From NCBI GenBank assembly GCA_029861785.1, contig JAOTYR010000002.1, forward strand, positions 1 through 52,518: a stretch of DNA of 52,518 bases, in the 5' to 3' direction. The notes beneath the pieces are model-generated. The model worked only from the letters and a program-made list of their open reading frames with translations. It did not search any database and had not been told where the DNA came from. The first letter of the stretch is position 1, and each line of letters begins with the position of its first letter. The position numbers were made by a program, and so were the translations under genes. Shown here piece by piece: positions 28,950-38,438 of this stretch. The stretch comes from Candidatus Nitrosopumilus sp. GTDB lineage: Archaea; Thermoproteota; Nitrososphaeria; Nitrososphaerales; Nitrosopumilaceae.

Positions 28950-30410
28950 CTACACATCAAAGTACAGATAAAATTCATGAGGATGAGGTCTAATTGCAAT
29001 CTCTCTTTGATCTCTTCTTTCTAATTCTATGATTTTATCAATTACATCATTTGTATAAATTGGATTTAGAAACTTTCTATCGCTTTCTAATTCATCTAAT
29101 GCCTCTCCGAGATTTTTTGGCAAAACACCTATTCCTCTTTTTGCTCTATCTGATTTAGTCATTTTGAAAATATCATCACGAATTTGTTCACCCGGATCAG
29201 TTTTTTTCTTAATTCCGTCTATTCCTGCTGCAGTAACTGCTGCGAATACAAGATATGGATTTGAAGATGGATCAGGTGCTCTAAATTCAAGTCTCTTTAG
29301 GTGGGCATATTTTTTTCCTGTTAGATGTTTTGGAACTCTTACAATAGCCGATCTATTTCCTGCACTCCATGCAATATAGGCTGGAGCTTCGTAACCAGGA
29401 ACCAATCTATGATATGAGTTTGTAGTTGGATTACAAATTCCAGATAAAGCCTTGGAATGATTAATAATTCCTCCACAGAAATACCTCCCAGTTTGACTTA
29501 ATTCATCAGGTTCATCAGAATCAAAAAACGCATTGTTCTTTCCTTTCCACAAACTAACATTAACGTGCATACCTGATCCAGAATCCATTGCAATTGGTTT
29601 TGGCATCATCGTTGCAACCTTTCCATATTTTGCAGCAATGTTTCTAATCACATACTTGTAAGATTGAGCAGCATCAGCGGCATTAGTCATGTAATCAAAC
29701 TTGATATCGATCTCACACTGTCCAGCAGTGGCTACCTCATGATGGTGATTATCACATAAGACTCCAAAATTTTTATTTAGAATATTTACACATTCATTTC
29801 TAAATGGAGTAAGAGTATCTGAAGGTGTACTGGGATAATATCCCTCTTGAAGTCCCATAGGATAACCAGAACCTTCTTGACTCCACGGAGCCTCTTTGGA
29901 TTCAATTGAATATGATTGACCTTTATATGGAGTAAGAACATCCCAGTGAATTTTATCGAAAACAAAAAATTCAACTTCTGGACCCCATGCACTATAATCA
30001 AATCCCTGAGATCGAATATACTCTTCTGCTTTTTGGGAAATTCCTCTAGGATCTCTAGAGAGTCTTCCTCTATTCCCTCCCCAATAAACATCACACAATA
30101 ATCTTGCAGTTTTGTTTTCAGTCATCCAAGGAATAATTGCAAAAGTATTTGGATCTGGTTTTAAAAGAAGGTCTGAATCATCAATACTCGTAAAACCAAT
30201 AATTGATGAGCCATCCAATTTAGGTAACCCATCTCTCATTTGCTCTGGTGTGAAAGTATTGGCAGAAATAGTTGTATGATGAAAACGTCCTGTTAGACCA
30301 GTGAATTGGAGGTCAATGAATTGTATATCCTCATGTTGAATTCTAGAGAAAACTTCATCAGGTGAATAAGTTACCTGAAGTGCTTTTCCATGACTCACTT
30401 TATATGGCAA
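28950..30410 (-). CDS. glnA: Glutamine synthetase, type I (paralog 1)
   Basis: GPEVEFFVFD, HHHEVATAGQCEIDIKFD, NPTTNSYHRLVPGYEAP, NRSAIVRVP, RLEFRAPDPSSNPYL. Confidence 0.95.
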   Translation of the reverse strand: MPYKVSHGKALQVTYSPDEVFSRIQHEDIQFIDLQFTGLTGRFHHTTISANTFTPEQMRDGLPKLDGSSIIGFTSIDDSDLLLKPDPNTFAIIPWMTENKTARLLCDVYWGGNRGRLSRDPRGISQKAEEYIRSQGFDYSAWGPEVEFFVFDKIHWDVLTPYKGQSYSIESKEAPWSQEGSGYPMGLQEGYYPSTPSDTLTPFRNECVNILNKNFGVLCDNHHHEVATAGQCEIDIKFDYMTNAADAAQSYKYVIRNIAAKYGKVATMMPKPIAMDSGSGMHVNVSLWKGKNNAFFDSDEPDELSQTGRYFCGGIINHSKALSGICNPTTNSYHRLVPGYEAPAYIAWSAGNRSAIVRVPKHLTGKKYAHLKRLEFRAPDPSSNPYLVFAAVTAAGIDGIKKKTDPGEQIRDDIFKMTKSDRAKRGIGVLPKNLGEALDELESDRKFLNPIYTNDVIDKIIELERRDQREIAIRPHPHEFYLYFDV

Positions 30411-30464
30411 TTTTAAACTTCAAGCTAACACAAATACATCCATCATTTAAGGATTAGGTAAGAA

Positions 30465-31022
30465 ATGTCTGAATCTAATGAAATCGATATCAACTCCCTG
30501 CATTCAATCGTTTTAAGAGAATTAGAAAGCGATTTAATTCAAAATATTGAACCTAATTTTTATAGAAATCTTTCCGATTTTATTGGAAATTTAAAAAAAC
30601 AAGAATTTGATGGAATTGAAAATAAAATCAGACAATCCTTAATTGATATGGCTTCAGAATTGACTTCCCTCTTACTAAATATTAGATTAGAAAAGACTAT
30701 CAAACCAGATAGAATTGATTTTACCAATCTCTCAGATGAAGAAAAATTCATACTTGATAGTGAAGAAAAAAAAAGAGAAAGAGCAGAAATGATTCTCTCA
30801 TCAACAATTAATGGAAAATCTAAATTTTTGGAATCTTTATCTCAAAATCATAAAACTAAGACTATAGTTCTTAGATTCCTAAAAGAGGTGGATCAGATCG
30901 TAGGAGCCGATTTAGAAAAATATGGTCCTTTCAAACCAGAGGATATTGCAACAATACCATATGAAAATGCACAAGCATTAATTATAAAAAAAGCTGCAAC
31001 TAAAATTCATTGGGAAGATTAG
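30465..31022 (+). CDS. Archaeal GINS subunit (Gins51/15 type)
   Basis: ELESDLIQNIEPNFYRNLSDFIGNLK...; C-terminal VLRFLKEVDQIVGADLEKYGPFKPEDIATIPYENAQALIIKKAA B-domain. Confidence 0.82.
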   Translation: MSESNEIDINSLHSIVLRELESDLIQNIEPNFYRNLSDFIGNLKKQEFDGIENKIRQSLIDMASELTSLLLNIRLEKTIKPDRIDFTNLSDEEKFILDSEEKKRERAEMILSSTINGKSKFLESLSQNHKTKTIVLRFLKEVDQIVGADLEKYGPFKPEDIATIPYENAQALIIKKAATKIHWED

Positions 31023-31055
31023 ATAGAAATTACACCATAAACGAATTTAATTTAA

Positions 31056-31340
31056 ATGTCTCATACAGGCGTAGATGTAATCGATTTTTTGTTTTATACA
31101 ATTTATCCTGTAATAGGAATTTTCATTATAGAGGCAATTAGTCGAGTAGTAAAAGCTCCAAAATGGATTAAACTTTGGGTCCAAGCAATAGTCTCAATTG
31201 GATTTGGAATCTATTATTGGTTTATTTTACCTGCGCCACAAAATTTCCCCCTAACAGCACTTGTTATGTTTGCTTTAGCCATTGCGTTAATCTATCAGGG
31301 AAAACGAGCAAAAATATCTCCAGATAAAAGTCCATATTAA
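31056..31340 (+). CDS. Small membrane protein
   Basis: 94-aa ORF with three hydrophobic segments. Confidence 0.55.
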   Translation: MSHTGVDVIDFLFYTIYPVIGIFIIEAISRVVKAPKWIKLWVQAIVSIGFGIYYWFILPAPQNFPLTALVMFALAIALIYQGKRAKISPDKSPY

Positions 31341-31345
31341 ATTTT

Positions 31346-31573
31346 TTATCTCTTAAATTTTTGAAGAAATCTTTTGAATGCACTTTGTCTACCTACACTG
31401 CCATCTCTAATCACTTTTCTTTCTCCAAATCTTCTTGCTCTGATTTGGGTTAGTTTTACGCACCTATGTTCCTCTGGAAGCCTATGCTCTGAACAAAACG
31501 GATCCTTGCAATAACTACAATGAAAAGGTAAATCAGTCATATCTCCACAATATGCACAATTTTCAGGCTTCAT
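31346..31573 (-). CDS. AN1-type zinc finger protein
   Basis: CAYCGDMTDLPFHCSYCKDPFCSEHRLPEEHRC. Confidence 0.88.
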   Translation of the reverse strand: MKPENCAYCGDMTDLPFHCSYCKDPFCSEHRLPEEHRCVKLTQIRARRFGERKVIRDGSVGRQSAFKRFLQKFKR

Positions 31574-31693
31574 AATTCAGCTTAATATTTTAATTCTAAT
31601 AAACCTGTTACTTTTTACAAATATTTTCTCTTAGAAAAATTTCACAAAAACATTTTTACACCGTACTAATTGGAAACCAATGAGTGAAATATA

Positions 31694-32434
31694 ATGATTA
31701 AAGATAAAGTGGCTATAATTACGGGTGCAAGTAGTGGGATTGGTTATGCTACATCTCTTGCGCTCTCAAAGGCAGGAGCCAAAGTTGCAATAGGTGCAAG
31801 AAGAACTGATAAACTTGAAGGCCTTAAAAATAAAATTAAAGAAAATAACGGTGAAGTGTATTCTCAAAAACTTGATGTCACCAAAAATGATGAGTGCAAA
31901 TCTTTTGTTAAAAACGTCCTAGAAAAATGGGGATCAATAGATATTTTAGTAAATAATGCAGGTTTGATGCCTCTAAGTTTTATTAAAAATTTGAAAATTG
32001 ATGAATGGGATCAGATGATAGACGTAAACATCAAAGGGGTGCTATATTGTACTGGTGCAGTAGTAAGTCACATGCTTGAAAAAAAATCTGGTCACATCGT
32101 AAATATTTCCTCCGTAGCAGGAAGGATTGTTTTTCCTGCTGGAAGCGTATATTGTGCCACAAAACATGCAATTACTGCCTTTAGTGAAGGATTAAGAGAA
32201 GAATTAAGCGTTAGAAAAAATATTCGTGTAACCTGTATAGAGCCAGGAGTTGTAGCAACCGAACTAACAAATACCATAACAGATGAATCTCTGCAAGGAT
32301 TTGTTGAAAATGCAAAAAAAATGGAAGCCTTACAAGCAAATGACATTGCAAACGCTATTCTTTATGCAGTTGAATCACCAAATCATGTTAATGTAAATGA
32401 AATTTTGATTAGACCCACAGCTCAAGACCGTTAA
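31694..32434 (+). CDS. Short-chain dehydrogenase/reductase
   Basis: ITGASSGIGYA, LVNNAG, YCATKHAI motifs. Confidence 0.93.
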   Translation: MIKDKVAIITGASSGIGYATSLALSKAGAKVAIGARRTDKLEGLKNKIKENNGEVYSQKLDVTKNDECKSFVKNVLEKWGSIDILVNNAGLMPLSFIKNLKIDEWDQMIDVNIKGVLYCTGAVVSHMLEKKSGHIVNISSVAGRIVFPAGSVYCATKHAITAFSEGLREELSVRKNIRVTCIEPGVVATELTNTITDESLQGFVENAKKMEALQANDIANAILYAVESPNHVNVNEILIRPTAQDR

Positions 32435-32435
32435 A

Positions 32436-33587
32436 TTGTCAGAAAAAATTTCTCACGTCTTAATATTAGGTGGTGGATTTGGTGGATTATCAGCAGCTAA
32501 CGAAATTAGAAATTCTCTTTCATCTTCCCAAGTAAAAATAACTGTAATTGATAAAAAAAATTGGTTTATGGTTGGTTTTGCAAAACTATGGATCATCAAA
32601 GGAACTAGAACTTTTGAAAATTCAATCGGTTTATTAACTAATTTGGCTAAAAAAGAAATTGATTTTCTTAATGAGGAAATACTTCAAATTGATTTAGAAA
32701 ACAAGAATGTGAGAACTACATCAAAGGATCTTACATATGACTTTCTAATTATAGCAATAGGTACAATGCTAGCTCCTCAGAAAATTCCTGGACTGGTAGA
32801 AAATGGCCTGAATCTTTATGACTATAAAGAATCTGAAAAGATCCACACAAAGATAAAGGAATTAAAATCAGGGACTATTGCAATTTCAATTATGAGCATG
32901 CCTTACATGTGCCCACCTGCCCCATTTGAGGCTAGCTTGATTATTGACTCTATGCTTAGAGAAACTGGAATGAGAGATTCAGTAGAAATTCATTTCTATA
33001 GTCCAGCTCCAATCACTTTGCCAGCTGCAGGACCTGAAATTAGTAAACAAATACTTGATTTAATAAATTCTGAAAAAATTATTTTTCATGAATCTTGTAA
33101 GGTGAAGTCAGTTGAACCAAACAAATTAATTTTTCAAGACGGTGAAGCTAATTTTGATTTGCTACTTGCTGTTCCGCCACATGTTGTGTCTAATGTAATA
33201 TTAAAAGCTGGACTAGCTCAAGAAAATAATTTTATTCCAATAACTAGAGATTGTAAAACACCATATTATAATGTCTATGCTGTAGGTGATGTCACTACCC
33301 TGAAAGTTACAGATACCATTGCCGTTCCAAAAGCCGGAGTATTTGCTGAAGGCGAAGGACTTGCAGTTGCTCGCAGTATAATCTCAAAAATTCAATCAAA
33401 AGAAGAAACTGAATTATTTGATGGAAAAGGTGGATGTTTTATTGAATCTGGTAGAGATACTGCATCATTAATTGAAATCGATATGTTTTCAGTACCAAAT
33501 CCATCAACTAATTTGACTAATTCAACCCCAGAGCACCTGAACGAAAAATTACAATTTGAAAAAGATCGACTTTCAAAGTGGTTGTAA
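32436..33587 (+). CDS. FAD-dependent pyridine nucleotide-disulfide / sulfide:quinone reductase-like oxidoreductase
   Basis: LGGGFGGLSAANEIR, CPPAPFEASLI, AVGDVT; follows the SDR gene with a 1-bp gap. Confidence 0.82.
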   Translation: MSEKISHVLILGGGFGGLSAANEIRNSLSSSQVKITVIDKKNWFMVGFAKLWIIKGTRTFENSIGLLTNLAKKEIDFLNEEILQIDLENKNVRTTSKDLTYDFLIIAIGTMLAPQKIPGLVENGLNLYDYKESEKIHTKIKELKSGTIAISIMSMPYMCPPAPFEASLIIDSMLRETGMRDSVEIHFYSPAPITLPAAGPEISKQILDLINSEKIIFHESCKVKSVEPNKLIFQDGEANFDLLLAVPPHVVSNVILKAGLAQENNFIPITRDCKTPYYNVYAVGDVTTLKVTDTIAVPKAGVFAEGEGLAVARSIISKIQSKEETELFDGKGGCFIESGRDTASLIEIDMFSVPNPSTNLTNSTPEHLNEKLQFEKDRLSKWL

Positions 33588-33797
33588 TTATTTATCTGCA
33601 TCTTTATCTCTTGCCAAATGTTCAAGAATAGCTTTTACTTCCACACCTAAGTCTTGAGAATTATTTGAGAGCTGTAGTTTTTCAGTAATTTTACTTTTAA
33701 AATCTTCATCTTCTAATTCTACTCTTCGTTTTTGAATGCAATCTAGATGATCTTGGCCAGACCCAGAAATTTTATGGCAAATATTACAAATTTTCAT
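33588..33797 (-). CDS. Small CxxC-containing hypothetical protein
   Basis: KICNICHKISGSGQDHLDC, 69 aa. Confidence 0.55.
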   Translation of the reverse strand: MKICNICHKISGSGQDHLDCIQKRRVELEDEDFKSKITEKLQLSNNSQDLGVEVKAILEHLARDKDADK

Positions 33798-33853
33798 TAA
33801 ATACTTTTCTCAATGCTACGATTTAATAATTTCACTTTTTGCCTACCTCTTGA

Positions 33854-33927
33854 GGGATCGTCGTCTAGCTTGGTATGATACTAGTCTGGGGGACTAGTGG
33901 TCGCAGGTTCAAATCCTGCCGATCCCA
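33854..33927 (+). tRNA. tRNA-Pro(GGG)
   Basis: Acceptor GGGATCG/CGATCCC, anticodon stem-loop CTAGT-CTGGGGG-ACTAG, T arm GCAGG-TTCAAAT-CCTGC, discriminator A. Confidence 0.95.
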
Positions 33928-34092
33928 TTTTAACTAAAAAATCTGAATCCGAAACAATCACCAAATAGATTCAAATCTCTACTGTCCCTTTTAATCAGTA
34001 AAACAGGCATATTTCTTTGAATTAAAACTAGGATTCTTTTTTTGATTAAATTAAAAATATAGAAATTATGGAAATGGTTGAATATATAAAAT

Positions 34093-34935
34093 ATGGATCT
34101 TATTATTTCTGATATTCATGCAGATATTTCGGCAATTAACAGAATAATTGAACTTACTAGTTCAATAGATTTTAAAAAAAGATATGGCAAATTTTCTAGA
34201 ATTATTAACCTTGGTGATGTATTGGAAAGAGGATCTCATCCAAAACAAGTTTTAAAAAAAATGATGGTTTTATCCCAAAAATATCCATTAATTTCAGTTA
34301 TGGGAAATCATGATGAAGCATTTTTGTATGGTAGGAGAGTCAGTGGAAACTCATGGGAAAGTCTAAGTGCTCATGATTCTTTAATTGAAGAAGATCTTGA
34401 GTTTTTTAAAAAAAATCAAGATGATACATATGGTCAACAAGAATTTTTGGATAGAAAAACAGGTATTGTTTGTGTTCATGGAGGACCCTTAGATCCAAAA
34501 AAGATAACCCCAAAGGATGCCAACCTTGAAGCATGGTTTTATCAAAAAAGTTGGCAAAGATTATCAGAAACAGAGGAATTCTTTAGCCCTTATGGTTATC
34601 ATTATACCGCTTCATCTGCCTTTCTTGAAACAAAAACAAATGTAAAAAATCCAATAATATTATGTGGTCACCAACACATTGAAACCGCTATAAAACAAAA
34701 CAAAGACGAAATAAAAGAAATTCTTTCAATAACTAAACTTGAAACTGAAAAATTATCAAAATTTATTGTTGAAAAAAAAGAAATCTTGATTAAATCAGAT
34801 AACAGTTATTTGATTAGAGTAGGTTTAGGGGGACCTGAAGGATACTATGGAACGGAAGAGGCCATGACACATTTTGGAATAATTCAGGATGATCCAAAAA
34901 AGGTAATCCTTTTTGGAATAAAATCAAGAATGTAA
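34093..34935 (+). CDS. Calcineurin-like metallophosphoesterase
   Basis: ISDIHADISAI, INLGDVLERG, VMGNHDEAF, CVHGGP, LCGHQH motifs. Confidence 0.9.
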   Translation: MDLIISDIHADISAINRIIELTSSIDFKKRYGKFSRIINLGDVLERGSHPKQVLKKMMVLSQKYPLISVMGNHDEAFLYGRRVSGNSWESLSAHDSLIEEDLEFFKKNQDDTYGQQEFLDRKTGIVCVHGGPLDPKKITPKDANLEAWFYQKSWQRLSETEEFFSPYGYHYTASSAFLETKTNVKNPIILCGHQHIETAIKQNKDEIKEILSITKLETEKLSKFIVEKKEILIKSDNSYLIRVGLGGPEGYYGTEEAMTHFGIIQDDPKKVILFGIKSRM

Positions 34936-35158
34936 AAAGATTTGAAGAGAAATTTTCAAATAAAATCATCATGGTTATTAAGTAAACCATTCAAACCTAA
35001 GAGGATTTGAACTTAAATTAGTCCCAAAATATTTTAATTCTCTATAAATTTGAAATTATTTTTTAAAAGTAGAATAAAATTATATTTTATTCATTGGTTC
35101 ATTTATGTTTAAAATGAACAACCATTTGCCAATATAGGACAATATGATTTTTTACATT

Positions 35159-35515
35159 ATGAAGGTACTCTTAATTGATGACAATCAAGATATTACAGGA
35201 TTGCTCTCAAAATTCTTCCGGATTGAGGGCTTTGAAAACGTAGTTACTAATGATCCAAGAAATGGACTAGAGCGAATTAAAAAAGAAAAGTATGATGTAA
35301 TTCTTTTAGATATTTCCATGCCTGAATTTTCCGGTTGGGATATTATTCATGCATTAGAAAAAGAAAAAATCCTAAAAGATCAAAAAATAATTATATTTTC
35401 TGCAGATTCCTTTACTAAAAGCAAAGTAAATGCTTTATTAAAGAAGAAAGGAATTCATGGTTATCTGGAAAAACCAATACAACTCGATAAACTTTTAACA
35501 GAAATTACTTGTTGA
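35159..35515 (+). CDS. Stand-alone response regulator (CheY-like receiver)
   Basis: MKVLLIDDNQDI, VILLDISMPEFSGWDI, IIFSAD, GYLEKPIQLDKL. Confidence 0.9.
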   Translation: MKVLLIDDNQDITGLLSKFFRIEGFENVVTNDPRNGLERIKKEKYDVILLDISMPEFSGWDIIHALEKEKILKDQKIIIFSADSFTKSKVNALLKKKGIHGYLEKPIQLDKLLTEITC

Positions 35516-35628
35516 AGATTTTAAATAAATTTCAAAATTATTTTCACAACTAATTGGTGCCAAAATAAACCAAAAACCTTCAAATTCTGCCAATACCAAT
35601 TAATCAGGAAACTGGATCAATTATCCAA

Positions 35629-36687
35629 TTATTTTATCCTGTATCGAAGTATTGCTAAAACTGAATCATTAATTTCTAATTTTTTTAATATTTTTGGAGA
35701 AACTGCAAATTCAATTTTGGCGGATGTATTTTTTGCAATCTCTAACATTTTCATTATGGTTTTGAATTGAGAATTAGAATGATAATCTGCTGAAACTATT
35801 AGGGTGTCTACTGCTCCTAGTTTCAATGCCTTGTAGATAACATCGTTTCTTTTTGCAGTTAATCCTTCTTTTACTAGTTTTTCATATTTTTCAATAATTT
35901 CTGCAACATACTTTCTTCTATATTGATACAGGTGATGAATAATCTTTTTGTGAATATCGCTTATTGAAGTGCTAAAAGACAAATTCTTTACAAATCTACA
36001 TTTTTTCACTAAATCAGAATCAAGCTCTCCAAAAAATTCCGTTTTTCCCTGACCATTTCCTCCCAGCAATATAATTTCAGAATTTGAATCCAATTTTTTG
36101 ACTCTATTTGCAACTTTTTTGAAAAAAACATGAATTTTGGTTTGTCTTGCTCGTAGGAATCTTCCTTGACTTTGACCTCCTTTCTTATGTCTTCCTTGTA
36201 GATCAATTCGAAGTTTAGATTCTGAAACTATTTGACTACCATGAAATTTCTGTACTCTTGCACATTTTTGATCAAGAGTTACTAAAATCACATCATAATT
36301 GATTTTGAGAATATCATGAAATGGTTTTATGTATGGTCTTTTGCTTACCATGTAGATATATGGTAATTGTTTTGAGGTTCCCATTTCCCTGATGTTTATT
36401 TTACCATTTTTTATCCATCCAAAAATACACAAGGTTTTTGTAAATTTCCCTAGGGAGGAAGGATTTTCTCTAAGTTTAGCAATTCTTTTTTCAATTTCTC
36501 TTTCTATTCTTTCAGTTGATTCTTTTCTTTTGGATTCTTGAAGTAAGGATATGGTTTCTTTTCCCTTACCATACGGATAATAGACTGAAACACATAATGA
36601 ATTAATCTTTTTCATCTCCAATAGAAATTGATTTATGGATAACCATTCAGAAGGAGAAATTTCCAAAGGTTCAGGACTGTTCTTCAC
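35629..36687 (-). CDS. eRF1-superfamily paralog with GGQ motif (candidate ribosome rescue/peptidyl-tRNA hydrolase factor)
   Basis: GRHKKGGQSQGRFLRARQTKIHVFFKKVANRV; eL30-like C-domain LKLGAVDTLIVSADYH; 352 aa; no NIKS seen in the N-terminal part. Confidence 0.8.
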   Translation of the reverse strand: MKNSPEPLEISPSEWLSINQFLLEMKKINSLCVSVYYPYGKGKETISLLQESKRKESTERIEREIEKRIAKLRENPSSLGKFTKTLCIFGWIKNGKINIREMGTSKQLPYIYMVSKRPYIKPFHDILKINYDVILVTLDQKCARVQKFHGSQIVSESKLRIDLQGRHKKGGQSQGRFLRARQTKIHVFFKKVANRVKKLDSNSEIILLGGNGQGKTEFFGELDSDLVKKCRFVKNLSFSTSISDIHKKIIHHLYQYRRKYVAEIIEKYEKLVKEGLTAKRNDVIYKALKLGAVDTLIVSADYHSNSQFKTIMKMLEIAKNTSAKIEFAVSPKILKKLEINDSVLAILRYRIK

Positions 36688-36774
36688 AAGGTTTGTTTTT
36701 TCCTTATGTAAATAACTACTCCCATAGAGCTGAGCAATTTTTAGGAAGGAATAAAAAAGAAAAGGAGAAAAGTT

Positions 36775-37429
36775 CTAAGAACTTCTCAATTCTTTGAGTT
36801 GTTGCAAAAAACCTATCATTTCTTGACACAATTCTTGAACTTTATCAGAATTTTCTTGTTCATAAACTTCTTTTAGTTCGCTAATCTTTGCTACAAGTTG
36901 TGATCCTAGATTATCTAATTCTGTATCACCAATAGGTTGAGAACTTTTCCTCTAATTTCTCTTGGTTATTTGTCAAACCACGAAGAGAATGTTTTCTATC
37001 ATCCTAGGAACGATCAATTTCTTTTGTTATCTCTGTGGTATTGTCAGAATCTCCTGCATCAACAATGTATATGGTTACAGTTACAATTCAAAATTCGTAA
37101 TCTTTCTCAAAATTAACAAGTATCCATATTAGAAACTTGTCATCATTTTCATTAACCACAATACCAAGATGAGCCTTGTAAACATCTAATCCATCAGCAA
37201 CCTCACTAAGTGAAACGGTAACCTGACTTATGATTTTCTCTCGGGTAGAATCTTCGGTAATTTCTATACTACCCATAAAACTCCCTACTTGGACAGGCAT
37301 GTTTTTTCCATCATTATCTGCAAATGGTCTTTTATCCTCATCTGTAGCAACATATGGAATTACGGCTACAAACATCAGTACAATTATTGCAACAAATGCT
37401 GGAACCATGGATTTGTTTTTTGTTGTCAT
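36775..37429 (-). pseudogene. Decayed membrane-anchored/secreted protein gene
   Basis: MTTKNKSMVPAFVAIIVLMFVAVIPYV...VNFEKDYEF then TGA (37088-37090), continues in frame IVTVTIYIVDAGDSDNTTEITKEIDRS, TAG, DDRKHSLRGLTNNQEKLEEKFS, frameshift, GDTELDNLGSQLVAKISELKEVYEQENSDKVQELCQEMIGFLQQLKELRSS*. Confidence 0.75.
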
Positions 37430-37606
37430 TACAAAGTAAAATGAATTTTGAATAAAAGGCCTTGATAAGCATTGTTAGCTAAAAAGTTACCTTATCCTTA
37501 TTGGCAATTGTTAAAATTAACATTAAACAGAATGAATTTGTTTAAGGAATGATAAAAGCTGGCTCAAGGGTATAGAGATCGTACTTACATTAGAAAAGAT
37601 ATTATT

Positions 37607-37852
37607 TTGACTTTATCTGAATATGGAGAATTAAATCAAACAAAATTATTGAGTTATTGTGGATTAAACATTGCAAAACACAAAGAAATTCTAGAGGATA
37701 TGGAAAAAAAAGAGCTTATAGAAAGAAAAGAAGAACCATGGGGAAAAAAGATAATAATAAAGTACAAAGTTAGTCCTAAAGGAAATGAATTTTTTAAATT
37801 AATTTTAGAACCTTACGAGGAAATGTTTCCACGTAAGGAAGGAGTTGAGTAA
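37607..37852 (+). CDS. Small winged-helix transcriptional regulator
   Basis: ELNQTKLLSYCGLNIAKHKEILEDMEKKELIERKE...YKVSPKGNEFFKLI; the true start may be upstream (see findings). Confidence 0.75.
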   Translation: MTLSEYGELNQTKLLSYCGLNIAKHKEILEDMEKKELIERKEEPWGKKIIIKYKVSPKGNEFFKLILEPYEEMFPRKEGVE

Positions 37853-37897
37853 CAATGTTATCTAAAGGTTTTAAGACAAAATTGGAGTTTTTATGCT

Positions 37898-38353
37898 ATG
37901 GCTAATTCAAACCGTGATAATCACAACAGTATTTTTGAGATAATGGATGGAATGATGTTCCAGTTAAGCAAAACAAAAAAGATGTTTATGATTATGATAT
38001 TGACTACTTTGATTATCCCACCAATAGCATTGTTAGTAATGACTAGCGCATATGATTCTCCTTTCAACGATAGATTTGAACAACGACTCGAAGATAGGCT
38101 CAACGAGCAACTACGACGTGGTCAAATTACTCTAGAGGAGGCCAATAAAATAAAAAATCAATTTATTAACAAACAACGAAACCAAGTTCTTTTTCAACCA
38201 CCACAATTAGTGATTTTTGTTATTTCTTTGGTTTGGTTAGGTGTAGGCATAAAGCAGTGGATTTCCATTTCAAAATGGGATAAAAAATATCAAAAATTTA
38301 AAGAAAAACAAAAACAAGTAGATAAAAAACTAGATGAGTATTTTGATTCTTGA
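37898..38353 (+). CDS. Hypothetical membrane protein
   Basis: Two hydrophobic segments, charged tails. Confidence 0.55.
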   Translation: MANSNRDNHNSIFEIMDGMMFQLSKTKKMFMIMILTTLIIPPIALLVMTSAYDSPFNDRFEQRLEDRLNEQLRRGQITLEEANKIKNQFINKQRNQVLFQPPQLVIFVISLVWLGVGIKQWISISKWDKKYQKFKEKQKQVDKKLDEYFDS

Positions 38354-38438
38354 TATTATTCCTAGTATACGAATCACAAAATCGATCTAATTAATCTAAA
38401 TTCAAAATAATTAATAAAATTCTCCCAACCTAACTACC

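Noticed and set aside
33960-33995. Second tRNA-like 3' end (AGATTCAAATCTCTACTGTCCC) after tRNA-Pro, considered as an att-like duplication
   Set aside because: Only about 18 of 27 positions match the tRNA-Pro 3' end; no cloverleaf can be drawn and no integrase is nearby.
34965-35025. GAGGATTTGAACTTAAATTAGTCCC as minus-strand tRNA remnant
   Set aside because: T-stem pairing fails and no acceptor partner is seen.
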